Positions 24,196 to 33,108 of a stretch of DNA of 64,000 bases are shown here, piece by piece. The stretch lies in NCBI GenBank assembly GCA_013298695.1, contig JAAFIS010000006.1:166441-230440 (forward strand), in the 5' to 3' direction. The stretch comes from Betaproteobacteria bacterium (GTDB taxonomy: Bacteria > Pseudomonadota > Gammaproteobacteria > Burkholderiales > Casimicrobiaceae). The notes under the pieces are model-generated. The model was not told where the DNA came from and ran no database searches. It worked only from the letters and a program-made list of their open reading frames with translations. Each line of letters opens with the position of its first letter. Position 1 is the first letter of the stretch. A program made the translations under genes and the position numbers.

Positions 24196-25707
24196 ATGGT
24201 CTCATCGCTCGTTATTGATAATGTCACCAAACAATTTGGTGGCCTCATCGCCAACAACAACATTTCGCTCACGCTTGCGCGCGGCGAAGTGCTCGCGCTA
24301 CTTGGCGAAAACGGCGCGGGCAAAAGCACTCTGATGAATATTCTGTTCGGCCATTACGTGGCAGACAGTGGATCAATCAGTGTGTTTGGGGAAAGCTTGA
24401 CCCCGGGCAAACCGCAGGAAGCGCTCGCGCGCGGCGTCGGCATGGTGCATCAGCATTTCACGTTGGCTGACAATCTATCGGTGCTCGATAACGTGATGCT
24501 TGGCGCGGAGAAGCTCGCGCGGATTGCTTCGGGTCGCGCTGCTGCTCGCGAGCGACTTGCAACATTGTCGTCCCAGTTCGGACTCACCATATCACCCGAC
24601 GCGCTCATCCGCAGCTTGTCGGTCGGTGAAAAGCAGCGCGTAGAAATATTGAAAGCACTGTATCGTGGTGCGCGAATCTTGATTCTTGATGAGCCGACTT
24701 CCGTGCTCACGCCACAAGAAGCCTCGGCGCTATTCGCAACGTTAAAGCGCTTGGTTACGGACGGCCTATCGATTATTTTCATTTCACACAAACTCGATGA
24801 AGTACTTGCGATTTCGGATCGCGTAGCGGTATTGCGTCAAGGCAAGCTCGTGTTCGAGGGCGCGACGCGTGAGGCAACCAAAGCCTCACTTGCCAATGCA
24901 ATGGTGGGGCGTGAAGTCACTCGCATTCAACGTGATGGTGGGAGCTCGGAAAAGGAATTGCGCACCGAGTTGTTGCAACTGAATAATGTGAGCGCGGATT
25001 GCCCTGATTCACGCATGCCGTTGGATCAGATCTCGCTCTTGGTACGCGCGGGAGAAATCGTAGCGATTGCGGGTGTTTCTGGCAATGGACAATCTTTGCT
25101 CGCCGATGTGCTGTTCGGCATCGTCAAACCGAGTGCGGGAACTGTAGGAGCGGCTTCGCCGCGATCCACGTCATCCACCAAAAAGCAATCAGTGGCGCGT
25201 ATCCCAGAAGATCGTCAACACACCGGCAGCGTCGGCGATCTCACCGTGTGGGAAAACGCGATACTGCCGCGTGTGAGCGATTCGCGTTTTTCGAAATGGG
25301 GTTGGCTCAAACGCACGAATGCGCGCGCTCACGCAACTGCACTCGTTAAGCGATTTGATGTGCGACTCTCAAGCATTGAACAGCCGATTCGTCGCCTCTC
25401 GGGCGGCAATATGCAAAAGCTGATTCTCGGACGCGAACTCTCAGAACAGCCGGAGGTGATTGTTGCCGCACAACCGACTTGGGGGCTCGATGTTGGCGCA
25501 GTCGCGTTCGTGCATCAACAGTTACTCGACGCGCGTGCGCGCGGGGCAGCGGTGCTGATGATTTCAGAAGACCTGGACGAAGTGTTCGCGCTGGCGGATC
25601 GCATTGCCGTGATGTCGAAAGGTCGACTGAGCGACGCCGTGTCGTCCGCGCACTGGACTCGCGAATCGATTGGGCTTGCTATGGCGGGCGAGGCGCTTGC
25701 CGCATGA
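24196..25707 (+). CDS. Nucleoside-type ABC transporter ATP-binding protein (two ABC domains)
   Basis: 503 residues. First domain: Walker A GENGAGKST (38-46), signature LSVGEKQRVEI, Walker B LILDEPTSVLTP. Second domain: GVSGNGQSLLADVLFG, signature LSGGNMQKLILG, and an AAQPTWGLDVGA segment. The degenerate second Walker A is normal for this family. Between residues 317 and 324 the linker before ARIPEDRQHTGS is encoded by a REP sequence (25144-25166). Partner permeases follow with ATGA overlaps. Likely powers uptake of nucleosides or nucleobases. Confidence 0.93.
   Translation: MVSSLVIDNVTKQFGGLIANNNISLTLARGEVLALLGENGAGKSTLMNILFGHYVADSGSISVFGESLTPGKPQEALARGVGMVHQHFTLADNLSVLDNVMLGAEKLARIASGRAAARERLATLSSQFGLTISPDALIRSLSVGEKQRVEILKALYRGARILILDEPTSVLTPQEASALFATLKRLVTDGLSIIFISHKLDEVLAISDRVAVLRQGKLVFEGATREATKASLANAMVGREVTRIQRDGGSSEKELRTELLQLNNVSADCPDSRMPLDQISLLVRAGEIVAIAGVSGNGQSLLADVLFGIVKPSAGTVGAASPRSTSSTKKQSVARIPEDRQHTGSVGDLTVWENAILPRVSDSRFSKWGWLKRTNARAHATALVKRFDVRLSSIEQPIRRLSGGNMQKLILGRELSEQPEVIVAAQPTWGLDVGAVAFVHQQLLDARARGAAVLMISEDLDEVFALADRIAVMSKGRLSDAVSSAHWTRESIGLAMAGEALAA
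25144..25166. repeat. REP element inside the ABC ATPase gene
   Basis: GTAGGAGCGGCTTCGCCGCGATC is a classic REP sequence (arms GCGGC and GCCGC). It is translated in frame as VGAASPRS in the loop leading into the second ABC domain. Related pairs stand at 18432, 20855 and 40084. Confidence 0.85.
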
Positions 25708-26771
25708 GGTTGGAGCCGCGCACTGCGCTTTCGCCCCTGACAACGCTCGGCGCGAGCCTCGGCGCGATCGCTTTCACACTCGTAATCTGCGCGTTACTTA
25801 TTTTGTGGGCCAATGCGGATGTATTCGCTGCCTACGGCGCGATCTTCAACGGCGCATTCGGTTCGCGATTTGCGATTACCGAAACTCTCACACGTGCGAC
25901 GCCTCTCATCTTCACCGGGCTTGCCGCAGCAGTCGCGTTTCGCGCGAAGCTCTACAACATTGGCGCAGAAGGGCAACTTTATGTCGGCGCAATCGCAGCA
26001 GTTGCGGCTTCAATTTGGATGACCAACGACGCTGGTGAGCTTGGCTTGCCGCTAGCCATCGCATTTCCACTGATGATCGCGGCGGGTGCACTGGCAGGTG
26101 CGCTGCTTTTGCTGATTCCAACGTTACTTAAAACACAGTTCAAAGTCGATGAAGTGGTCACTACGCTGCTTTTAAATTTCATCGCACTGCTCTTCGTTTC
26201 GATGCTGCTTGATGGCCCAATGAAAGACCCCACCGCGATGGGCTGGCCGCAGTCACCAACCTTGCTCGCTGATTTGGAATTCTCGAAGCTCGTCGACCGC
26301 GCGCGGTTGCACACAGGCCTGCTGCTCGCCTGCGCGATGTCGATCATATTGTGGATCGTTCTTTCATTCACCCGCTTCGGTTTGTCGCTGCGCGCCGTCG
26401 GCGCGAACCCACGCGGAGCTGCATTCGCGGGGATCAGCGTGAACGGCACGATGATCAAAGTCGCGTTGATTTCTGGTGCACTCGCCGGGCTCGCAGGCGT
26501 TGGCGAAGTCGCGGGTCGCACGGGCTACGTCACGCTAGATATGTCGCCAGGCTATGGCTATAGCGGCATCGTGATCGCGATGCTCGCAGGGCTCAATCCG
26601 TTGGGCGTCGCGCTCGCGGCGGTGTTCGTCGGTGCTGCGATTGTGGGTGCGGATGCGATGAGCCGCGTGGTGAATGTGCCGACGTACATCGCCGACGTGA
26701 TCGTCGCCACCGCGTTGATTTCTGTATTGGTGGCAGGGCTGCTTACACAGTACAAGTTGCGCTGGCGATGA
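25704..26771 (+). CDS. ABC transporter permease (nucleoside type), first subunit
   Basis: 355 residues from the ATG at 25704, overlapping the ATPase stop by ATGA; the longer open frame from 25479 is antisense-like filler. About ten membrane spans. Family segments: LIFTGLAAAVAFRAKLYNIG, EGQLYVGAIAAVAAS, LKTQFKVDEVVTTLLLNFIA and SLRAVGANPRGAAFAGISV. These match the BPD_transp_2 permeases paired with BMP receptors (YufP-like). The ATGA overlap with the second permease follows. Confidence 0.93.
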   Translation: MRLEPRTALSPLTTLGASLGAIAFTLVICALLILWANADVFAAYGAIFNGAFGSRFAITETLTRATPLIFTGLAAAVAFRAKLYNIGAEGQLYVGAIAAVAASIWMTNDAGELGLPLAIAFPLMIAAGALAGALLLLIPTLLKTQFKVDEVVTTLLLNFIALLFVSMLLDGPMKDPTAMGWPQSPTLLADLEFSKLVDRARLHTGLLLACAMSIILWIVLSFTRFGLSLRAVGANPRGAAFAGISVNGTMIKVALISGALAGLAGVGEVAGRTGYVTLDMSPGYGYSGIVIAMLAGLNPLGVALAAVFVGAAIVGADAMSRVVNVPTYIADVIVATALISVLVAGLLTQYKLRWR

Positions 26772-27691
26772 ACGAGATTTTGCTGCTACTCGCCGATGTA
26801 GACTTTTGGGTCGCGGTGCTGCGAATCGCAACACCGCTGATCTTCGGCACGCTCGGCGTGTTGCTCTGCGAACGCGCAGGCGTATTGAATCTCGGCATCG
26901 AAGGCATCATGGTCGCGGGTGCATTCACGGGCTGGCTCACGGTGTATCTCGGTGGATCGCTGTGGCTCGGCGTGTGTATCGCCGCACTGACGGGCGCGCT
27001 GTTTGGCATGCTGCATTCGTTGCTAGTGGTCCGCTTGCCGCTCTCGCAACATGTCGCGGGGCTCGGCATCACGCTTTTTGCCACCAGTCTTTCCTACTAT
27101 ACGTATCGCGTGACATTTCCGAAAGTGGAATCACCGCCAAAAATTGAGTCGTTCGCGGAAATGAACTGGCTGCCAATTCCCATACTTTCGCAGCAAACAC
27201 CGTTGACGCTCCTCGCGCTTGCACTTGTTCCAACCATCGGCTACGTACTCTATCGCACGCCGCTCGGCCTTGCGCTGCGCGCCGTCGGTGAAAATCCACA
27301 AGCCGTTGAATCACAAGGGATTGATGTGATGCGTCTGCGCACGGGCGCGATCGTTGCGGGCAGCGCGCTCATGGGTGTGGGCGGCGCGTTTCTCACGCTC
27401 GCAGCCTTCAATTCGTTTTTCTTCAACATGGTGAACGGCCGCGGCTGGATTTGCGTGGCATTGATCGTATTCGCCAGTTGGCGTCCGGGCAAGGCGCTGT
27501 TTGGTGCGATTCTGTTCGCGTTCTTTGATGCTGCGCAATTGCGGTTGCAGCAATCGGGCGGCGGCGCGCTACCGTATCAGCTGTATCTCATGTTGCCGTA
27601 TGTCCTCTCGATTCTCGCGCTGGTTCTCGTCGCACGAAAAGCGGCGTACCCCCAAGCGCTGATGCAGCCCTATGTTAAAGGCGCGCGTTAG
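26768..27691 (+). CDS. ABC transporter permease (nucleoside type), second subunit
   Basis: 307 residues, overlapping the previous gene by ATGA. YufQ-like BPD_transp_2 permease: RIATPLIFGTLGVLLCERAG, NLGIEGIMVAGAFTGWLTV, VRLPLSQHVAGLGITLFATS and ALRAVGENPQAVESQGIDV. About eight to nine spans. Completes the BMP-ATPase-permease-permease uptake system in the inner membrane. Confidence 0.93.
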   Translation: MNEILLLLADVDFWVAVLRIATPLIFGTLGVLLCERAGVLNLGIEGIMVAGAFTGWLTVYLGGSLWLGVCIAALTGALFGMLHSLLVVRLPLSQHVAGLGITLFATSLSYYTYRVTFPKVESPPKIESFAEMNWLPIPILSQQTPLTLLALALVPTIGYVLYRTPLGLALRAVGENPQAVESQGIDVMRLRTGAIVAGSALMGVGGAFLTLAAFNSFFFNMVNGRGWICVALIVFASWRPGKALFGAILFAFFDAAQLRLQQSGGGALPYQLYLMLPYVLSILALVLVARKAAYPQALMQPYVKGAR

Positions 27692-27712
27692 CAGTACACT
27701 CAATTCAGATTC

Positions 27713-29395
27713 ATGACCACGCTACTTAACTTACTCGCTGGTATTGCGCTTCTTGTGTGGGGCACTTATCTCGTTCGCTCGAGCGTCCTGCGCGTCTATG
27801 GCGCTGAACTGCGCCGCTTCCTTACGCAAAACGCTTCGAACCGTTTCGTTGCTCTCTTCTGCGGGCTTGCTGTAACAGGGGTCTTACAAAGTTCGACGGC
27901 GACCGCGCTACTCACCACCTCCTTCAGTGGCAGCGGCTTTATCGCTACGCATTCCGCGCTCGCGATCATGCTGGGCGCGGACGTTGGCACTGCGCTCGCA
28001 GCTCTGTTTCTCTCACGCGATTTGAGTGCGGTGTCGTCACTGCTAATTTTCGTCGGCGTCATCATGTTTCTCACGCGGCAACGAACCCATGCTGGGCATA
28101 TCGGCCGCGCGATGATCGGCCTCGGGTTAATGATGCTTGCGTTAAAGCTTGTCGTAACAGCGACCAAGCCGCTGACACAAAATGCGGGGGCGCAGGCAGT
28201 GTTCAGTTCGCTCTCTGGTGATCCTCTGCTTGACGTCGTGTTTGCCACCGTGTTCGCGGTGATCGCTTATTCAAGCCTCGCGGTGGTGTTACTCACCTCA
28301 GCTCTCGTTGCTTCGCAAGTGATAGGGCTCGATACCGCGTTACCTCTCGTGCTTGGGGCAAACATCGGCAGCGGCGTGCTCGCCGTGTTGATGACTCTCA
28401 AAGCAAAGCCAGAAGTGCGACGCGTTCCCTTGGGCAATTTATTGTTCAAGCTAGTTGGCGTCGCTTTGGTTCTTCCGTTTATGAAGCCACTCATCGAGTG
28501 GGTCGTAACAAACGGGGCGGCACCCGCGTTCGTCGTCGTGCTATTTCATCTTGCGTTCAATCTCGTTCTCGCTCTCGTCGGCATAGCGTTTGTGAGATCG
28601 GTTGCTGCCCTCGCCACCTCATTTCTGCCATCGCAGCCCAGCGCTGTTGACAATGCCAACACGCCAAAATATCTTGACGCACAAACGCTCACCACCCCTT
28701 CTCTAGCCCTAGCAAACGCCGCGCGCGAAGCGCTTCGCGTCGGCGATTATGTGAATGAAATGCTGGACGCGCTGGGTCGCCTCATTCGCAATCACGATCG
28801 AACTGCTGCTGAATACGTGCGGCAGCTGGATGACACTGTGGACTCGCTCTACAAAGCTATCAAACTGTATCTCACAAAAGTCAGTCGATCACCAATGACT
28901 GAAGCGGAGAGCCGACGTTGGACGGACATCATTTCGTTCACAATAAATTTAGAGCAAGTGGGCGACATCATGGAAAAAAGTGCGAATGACGTAGTCGGGA
29001 AAAACCTGGATCGGCAGCGCACGTTTTCGCCTGCGGGATTGAGCGAACTTGTGGATTTGCATGATCGGTTGCGCGCGAATCTCGGGCTCGCAATGAATGT
29101 CTTCTTAAACAATGATGTGCAAGATGCACAGCGATTGGTTGAAGAAAAAGTGAAGTTTCGCGAGTTAGAGATGGTGAATTACGAACGGCATCTCGCTCGA
29201 CTTGCGGATCAAACCGTGCAAAGCCTGGAAACGAGTTCGTTGCATCTTGATTTGATGCGCGATCTAAAGCGTATTAACTCGCACTTCTGCTCGGTTGCGT
29301 ATCCGATACTCGAATCTGCAGGTGTGCTTTCGGAGAGTCGTATTCGTAAGGTCGCGCATGATCGTGATGTGACCATTGCCGAGCTTGCAAGATGA
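27713..29395 (+). CDS. Na/Pi cotransporter family protein with PhoU-like domain
   Basis: 560 residues. The N-terminal half has two inverted Na/Pi repeats (GLAVTGVLQSSTATALLTTS and YSSLAVVLLTSALVA with LVLGANIGSGVLAVLM), about nine spans. From residue 330 on it is a soluble helical PhoU-like domain (NAAREALRVGDYVNEMLDAL, then a long helix bundle). Such proteins move phosphate or sense it. It sits 21 bp after the permease and overlaps the deaminase gene by ATGA, an unexpected member of a nucleobase operon. Confidence 0.9.
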   Translation: MTTLLNLLAGIALLVWGTYLVRSSVLRVYGAELRRFLTQNASNRFVALFCGLAVTGVLQSSTATALLTTSFSGSGFIATHSALAIMLGADVGTALAALFLSRDLSAVSSLLIFVGVIMFLTRQRTHAGHIGRAMIGLGLMMLALKLVVTATKPLTQNAGAQAVFSSLSGDPLLDVVFATVFAVIAYSSLAVVLLTSALVASQVIGLDTALPLVLGANIGSGVLAVLMTLKAKPEVRRVPLGNLLFKLVGVALVLPFMKPLIEWVVTNGAAPAFVVVLFHLAFNLVLALVGIAFVRSVAALATSFLPSQPSAVDNANTPKYLDAQTLTTPSLALANAAREALRVGDYVNEMLDALGRLIRNHDRTAAEYVRQLDDTVDSLYKAIKLYLTKVSRSPMTEAESRRWTDIISFTINLEQVGDIMEKSANDVVGKNLDRQRTFSPAGLSELVDLHDRLRANLGLAMNVFLNNDVQDAQRLVEEKVKFRELEMVNYERHLARLADQTVQSLETSSLHLDLMRDLKRINSHFCSVAYPILESAGVLSESRIRKVAHDRDVTIAELAR

Positions 29396-30684
29396 TTGAT
29401 CTCCTCATTAAAAACGCGGTACTTGTTGATGGGCGTCGCGATATCTCGATCATCGTCAACCGTGGCGTAATTGATGACGTAATAACCGGGTTCGACGCGC
29501 CTGCTGCGCAAACGATCGATGCAGGTGGTATGTTGGTGTCGCCACCGTTTGTTGACGCGCACTTTCACATGGACGCGACGCTCTCGTACGGTTTGCCGCG
29601 TGTGAACGAAAGCGGCACGCTGCTCGAAGGCATTGCGCTCTGGGGTGAATTGAAACCGCATCTCACCTTTGATGCGCTCGTTGAGCGGGCGCTGGCCTAT
29701 TGCGATTGGGCAGTCGCAAAAGGTCTTCTTGCGATTCGTACGCATGTAGATATTTGCGATGAACGCTTGCTTGCGGTGGACGCATTGCTCGAAGTGAAGC
29801 GTCGTGTGAAGCCGTATTTGGACTTACAACTTGTGACCTTTCCGCAAGACGGCATTGGGCGATGGAAAGATTCCACCGGTAAACCAACAGCAATAAATTT
29901 GCTCCGTCTCGCCCTAGATAAAGGGGCGGACGTCGTTGGAGGTATACCGCATTTCGAACGCACAATGAGCGAGGGCGCGACGAGTGTGAAACTGCTTTGC
30001 GAAGAAGCAGCGAAGCGCGGACTTCGCGTTGACATGCATTGCGATGAGACTGATGACCCGATGTCGCGTCACATCGAAACGCTCGCGTTCGAAACGCAGC
30101 GCCTTGGCATGCAGGGCCGCGTAAACGGTTCGCACCTGACCTCGATGCATTCGATGGATAACTATTACGTGAGCAAATTGATTCCGCTGATGCGCGAATC
30201 GGGCGTGAGCGCCGTTGCGAATCCACTCATCAATATCACCATTCAAGGACGGCACGACACCTATCCAAAACGTCGCGGTATGACACGTGTACCGGAACTG
30301 ATGGCTGCGGGTGTTGACGTCGCGTTCGGTCACGATTGCGTGATGGATCCGTGGTACTCGCTCGGTAGTGGCGACATGCTCGAAGTCGCGCACATGGGCT
30401 TACATGTGGCGCAGATGACCGGGCAAGCGGCGATGCGCGCGTGCTTCGATGCGGTGACGAAAATACCAGCGAAAATTTTGGGGCTCGAAGACTATGGCGT
30501 CGAGAAAGGTTGCAATGCTGATTTCGTGATTCTGCAAGCGCGCGATCCGATTGAAGCGATTCGCACTCGTGCGACTCGGCTCAAAGTGATTCGTCGAGGA
30601 CGCGTGATTGCGGCGACTGCGCCAAATACGGCGACGATTTCTCTATCAGGGCGTCCAGCAACTGTTGACTTTTTACATGGATGA
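29392..30684 (+). CDS. Cytosine deaminase-like amidohydrolase
   Basis: 430 residues with an amidohydrolase TIM barrel: metal ligands in VDAHFHMDATLSYG, a middle region AIRTHVDICD, DMHCDETDDPMSRHIETL and the late AFGHDCVMDPWYSLGSGDM. These match E. coli CodA (HxH, HCDE and the FGHD segment). It would deaminate cytosine or a related base to uracil in the cytoplasm. It is coupled to the Na/Pi gene by an ATGA overlap and followed by upp, which converts uracil to UMP; this makes a coherent pyrimidine salvage route. Confidence 0.9.
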   Translation: MIDLLIKNAVLVDGRRDISIIVNRGVIDDVITGFDAPAAQTIDAGGMLVSPPFVDAHFHMDATLSYGLPRVNESGTLLEGIALWGELKPHLTFDALVERALAYCDWAVAKGLLAIRTHVDICDERLLAVDALLEVKRRVKPYLDLQLVTFPQDGIGRWKDSTGKPTAINLLRLALDKGADVVGGIPHFERTMSEGATSVKLLCEEAAKRGLRVDMHCDETDDPMSRHIETLAFETQRLGMQGRVNGSHLTSMHSMDNYYVSKLIPLMRESGVSAVANPLINITIQGRHDTYPKRRGMTRVPELMAAGVDVAFGHDCVMDPWYSLGSGDMLEVAHMGLHVAQMTGQAAMRACFDAVTKIPAKILGLEDYGVEKGCNADFVILQARDPIEAIRTRATRLKVIRRGRVIAATAPNTATISLSGRPATVDFLHG

Positions 30685-30696
30685 TTTTTCTCAAGC

Positions 30697-30795
30697 GTCA
30701 CCCCGGCGAAGGCCGGGAACCAATCCTGCACAGTTCAATGCAGGTAACGCGAGACTACGTTTACAACGATGGATCCCGGCCTTCGCTGGGACGAC
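30697..30795. repeat. Inverted pair of PAKAG-type elements
   Basis: GTCACCCCGGCGAAGGCCGGGAACC (30697-30721) and GGATCCCGGCCTTCGCTGGGACGAC (30771-30795) are inverted and separated by about 49 bp. Same class as 3044-3066 and 43841-43866. Lies between the deaminase gene and upp, where it could influence mRNA stability. Confidence 0.8.
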
Positions 30796-30876
30796 GCGAA
30801 GAAAGTGAAAACACGCGCATAGGTAGTCAGCGTTAATCTGCGAAACCAACGTAATCTGCGTCAAAAAAATATCCCC

Positions 30877-31527
30877 ATGAAAACCGACCCTCGCTTCCCG
30901 AATCTCTCGATCGTCGATCACCCACTCGTACAACATAAGCTCTCGCACATGCGCGACGTTGAAACCTCGACGCGAACGTTCCGACAACTGCTGCGCGAAC
31001 TCACCTTGCTCATGGGCTACGAGCTCACGCGCGATTTGCCGATGACCACCGAGCGCATCAGTACACCCATCACCGCAATGGACGCCCCTGTGATTGCAGG
31101 AAAGAAAATCGCCGTCGTTCCCGTGCTACGCGCAGGACTAGGTATGGCAGATGGTTTGATGGATTTGATTCCTTCCGCGCGACAAGGCCATGTCGGACTC
31201 TATCGGGGCGAGGACAACAAGCCCGTTGAGTACTATGTGCGCCTGCCCGAAATTGAAGGCCGCATTTTCATTGTGTGCGATCCAATGCTCGCTACGGGCA
31301 ACTCTGCAGTGCACGCTATCGACGTGCTAAAGAAGCGCGGCGTCAAAGACGATCAGATACGTTTTCTCTCATTAGTTGCAGCGCCCGAAGGCGTGCAAGT
31401 CGTACTTGATGCGCATCCCAATGTGCGCGTTTACACCGCTTCTTTGGATTCACATCTCAACGAGCACGCGTACATCGTTCCCGGGCTCGGAGACGCGGGT
31501 GATCGCATTTTTGGCACAAAGCACTAG
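30877..31527 (+). CDS. upp: Uracil phosphoribosyltransferase
   Basis: 216 residues. [19 protein letters not shown] and [15 protein letters not shown] at the N-terminus, [17 protein letters not shown], and the PRPP-binding motif [17 protein letters not shown] near residue 136, then [16 protein letters not shown] and [16 protein letters not shown]. It makes UMP from uracil and PRPP. Position after a nucleobase transporter and a cytosine deaminase-like gene supports pyrimidine salvage. Convergent with the XRE regulator gene 7 bp downstream. Confidence 0.97.
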   Translation: MKTDPRFPNLSIVDHPLVQHKLSHMRDVETSTRTFRQLLRELTLLMGYELTRDLPMTTERISTPITAMDAPVIAGKKIAVVPVLRAGLGMADGLMDLIPSARQGHVGLYRGEDNKPVEYYVRLPEIEGRIFIVCDPMLATGNSAVHAIDVLKKRGVKDDQIRFLSLVAAPEGVQVVLDAHPNVRVYTASLDSHLNEHAYIVPGLGDAGDRIFGTKH

Positions 31528-31534
31528 TCGTTTC

Positions 31535-32272
31535 TCACGGCTTACGCTGCAACGCTTGAAACACTTGCGGTTCCCAATCACGCAAGGTGAGCACGCAGGT
31601 GACGTTCGTTTTATGCTCACGCGCTACGCGTTGATCTTTCACATGCAGGGTTGCGATTTCCTCCGCGACTTGTCGCAGTCTCGCGATGAGGCTTTGAATG
31701 GAGGCTTGCGAAAGCGCGCCTGTGACTAAGCGAAACATCGCGGAGTGATCGTCGAACGTGCCTTCGAAAAATTCTCGTGAGAGCTGATCGCGAAACGTTC
31801 GAATGAATGGGCCATCGGGCAACCAACGAAAACTCCGCGCGAGTCGCAAGCGAATTCTGTTTTCGCTGTGCAATTCAAGAATGCCCATTTCATCGAGTTT
31901 GAGCAAATGTTGTGTGAGCTCGGGGGTAGTAAATTCGTAGCGCGTTTGAATCTCGTCAAACGCCCATTGATTGAGCGCGCAGAGCGAGACGAGCCAGAGC
32001 TTCGGATCGCTCACGATGCGCTGCTCTTGATCGTAGGTGAGCGCCTCGGTCAATGCGCCCCGCGAATCAATGTGTTCGTTTAACTCTTCGAACGTCACGC
32101 CGACCGCTTCGCAAATACGCGCGAAGCGATCCAGGCCTAACGTGCCTTTCGATAGATCGCGCTTAATCGTTGCTTCGCTCACCCCGAGCGCCGCAGCCAC
32201 CTCTGCATAAGTGCGACCGCGACGCTTGAGCGAAGCTTTAAGTGCGTCTACTAAGTGAATTGCAAGACTCAC
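31535..32272 (-). CDS. XRE-like helix-turn-helix regulator
   Basis: 245 residues. Residues 10-62 form a helix-turn-helix (GRTYAEVAAALGVSEATIKR, then LDRFARICEAVGVTFEELNE). The rest is helical without a recognised domain (LVSLCALNQWAFDEIQTRYE, LKLDEMGILELHSENRIRLR looks like a second winged helix). The target is unknown. It stands 14 bp upstream of a lipoprotein gene's 3' end and is probably separate from it. Confidence 0.8.
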   Translation of the reverse strand: MSLAIHLVDALKASLKRRGRTYAEVAAALGVSEATIKRDLSKGTLGLDRFARICEAVGVTFEELNEHIDSRGALTEALTYDQEQRIVSDPKLWLVSLCALNQWAFDEIQTRYEFTTPELTQHLLKLDEMGILELHSENRIRLRLARSFRWLPDGPFIRTFRDQLSREFFEGTFDDHSAMFRLVTGALSQASIQSLIARLRQVAEEIATLHVKDQRVAREHKTNVTCVLTLRDWEPQVFQALQRKP

Positions 32273-32286
32273 ATGTTCCCTTTTTG

Positions 32287-32775
32287 TTAACCGCCGATGT
32301 GCATACGAAATTCTGCACCACTAGAAAGGCTACACGTTCCCACGCCTTGCGTCGGCGAGCTCATGGTGTATTGGCAAGTCAGGAATCCGCCGCGCGAGCC
32401 TGCGCCGCTTGCGACACCAGCGTTGGATTTGTTTGGCGTGCGGGTTGCTTCGCCAGTGAATGTTTCTGCGCCCACTGTGACCGAGAACTGACCGCGACCA
32501 TCGAGCATGTTCACCACTTGCCCGCTCACCACGCCAACTCGAGACGCCGCGTCGTTCGTTGGATAAAGGCGAAGGTTCGCGAGTGCGGGCGCGGCGGGCG
32601 GCGGCGCAAAGACAGGCGCAGCAACCACAGGCTGCGGCGAAACGATCACCTGCCCCGGATACGGACGCCCGTCGGGTTGCACGGGAACCACATAGCAGCC
32701 AGTGACCGCGATGCTCGTCAGCGTGATCGCAGCGATTACTGCCGCGCGATGGAGAACATTCTTCGATTGACTCAT
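32287..32775 (-). CDS. Predicted lipoprotein, unknown function
   Basis: 162 residues. A signal sequence (AAVIAAITLTSIAVTGC) has the lipobox VTGC with cysteine near residue 27. Then a proline-rich linker (PVQPDGRPYPGQVIVSPQP and FAPPPAAPA) and a beta-rich domain with GGFLTCQYTMSS and VGTCSLSSGAEFRMHI, whose two cysteines could pair. A lipid-anchored envelope protein; I do not recognise the family. Confidence 0.7.
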   Translation of the reverse strand: MSQSKNVLHRAAVIAAITLTSIAVTGCYVVPVQPDGRPYPGQVIVSPQPVVAAPVFAPPPAAPALANLRLYPTNDAASRVGVVSGQVVNMLDGRGQFSVTVGAETFTGEATRTPNKSNAGVASGAGSRGGFLTCQYTMSSPTQGVGTCSLSSGAEFRMHIGG

Positions 32776-33108
32776 ACATTACCTTTTCGGTGCCGAGCAC
32801 ATGCCCGTGGAAAAGGAGCGTAGAAACACTCTCATTGCATCGCAATAGCAACGAGCGGAGTATCAAGATCGAAGACCGGAGGTTGCACCCAGTACGACCT
32901 AAGTCAACCATGGAAGCACTACGCGGTCAAATGATAGTGCTCGAAATATGCACATTCACTGTCTCAATGCACTACTTGGGGAACGCGTTTCGTTGTGTGG
33001 GTCACATCGAATCTCGCACTCTGGACAGTAAATAATGGATTCGCGGATGCTCTACTGTCATCGCAGTGAATACATTTTGGATCCACTTAATGGGCGCTTC
33101 CGCACAGC
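32776..33108. other. 333-bp intergenic region, no gene seen
   Basis: Between the lipoprotein start and the end of the GT81-HAD gene. No convincing coding frame, RNA gene or strong hairpin; probably holds the lipoprotein promoter near 32790-32900. Confidence 0.5.

Noticed and set aside
24196..25707. Degenerate second Walker A in the ABC ATPase as evidence of inactivation
   Set aside because: GVSGNGQS in place of GxxGxGKS is normal in the second domain of this family.
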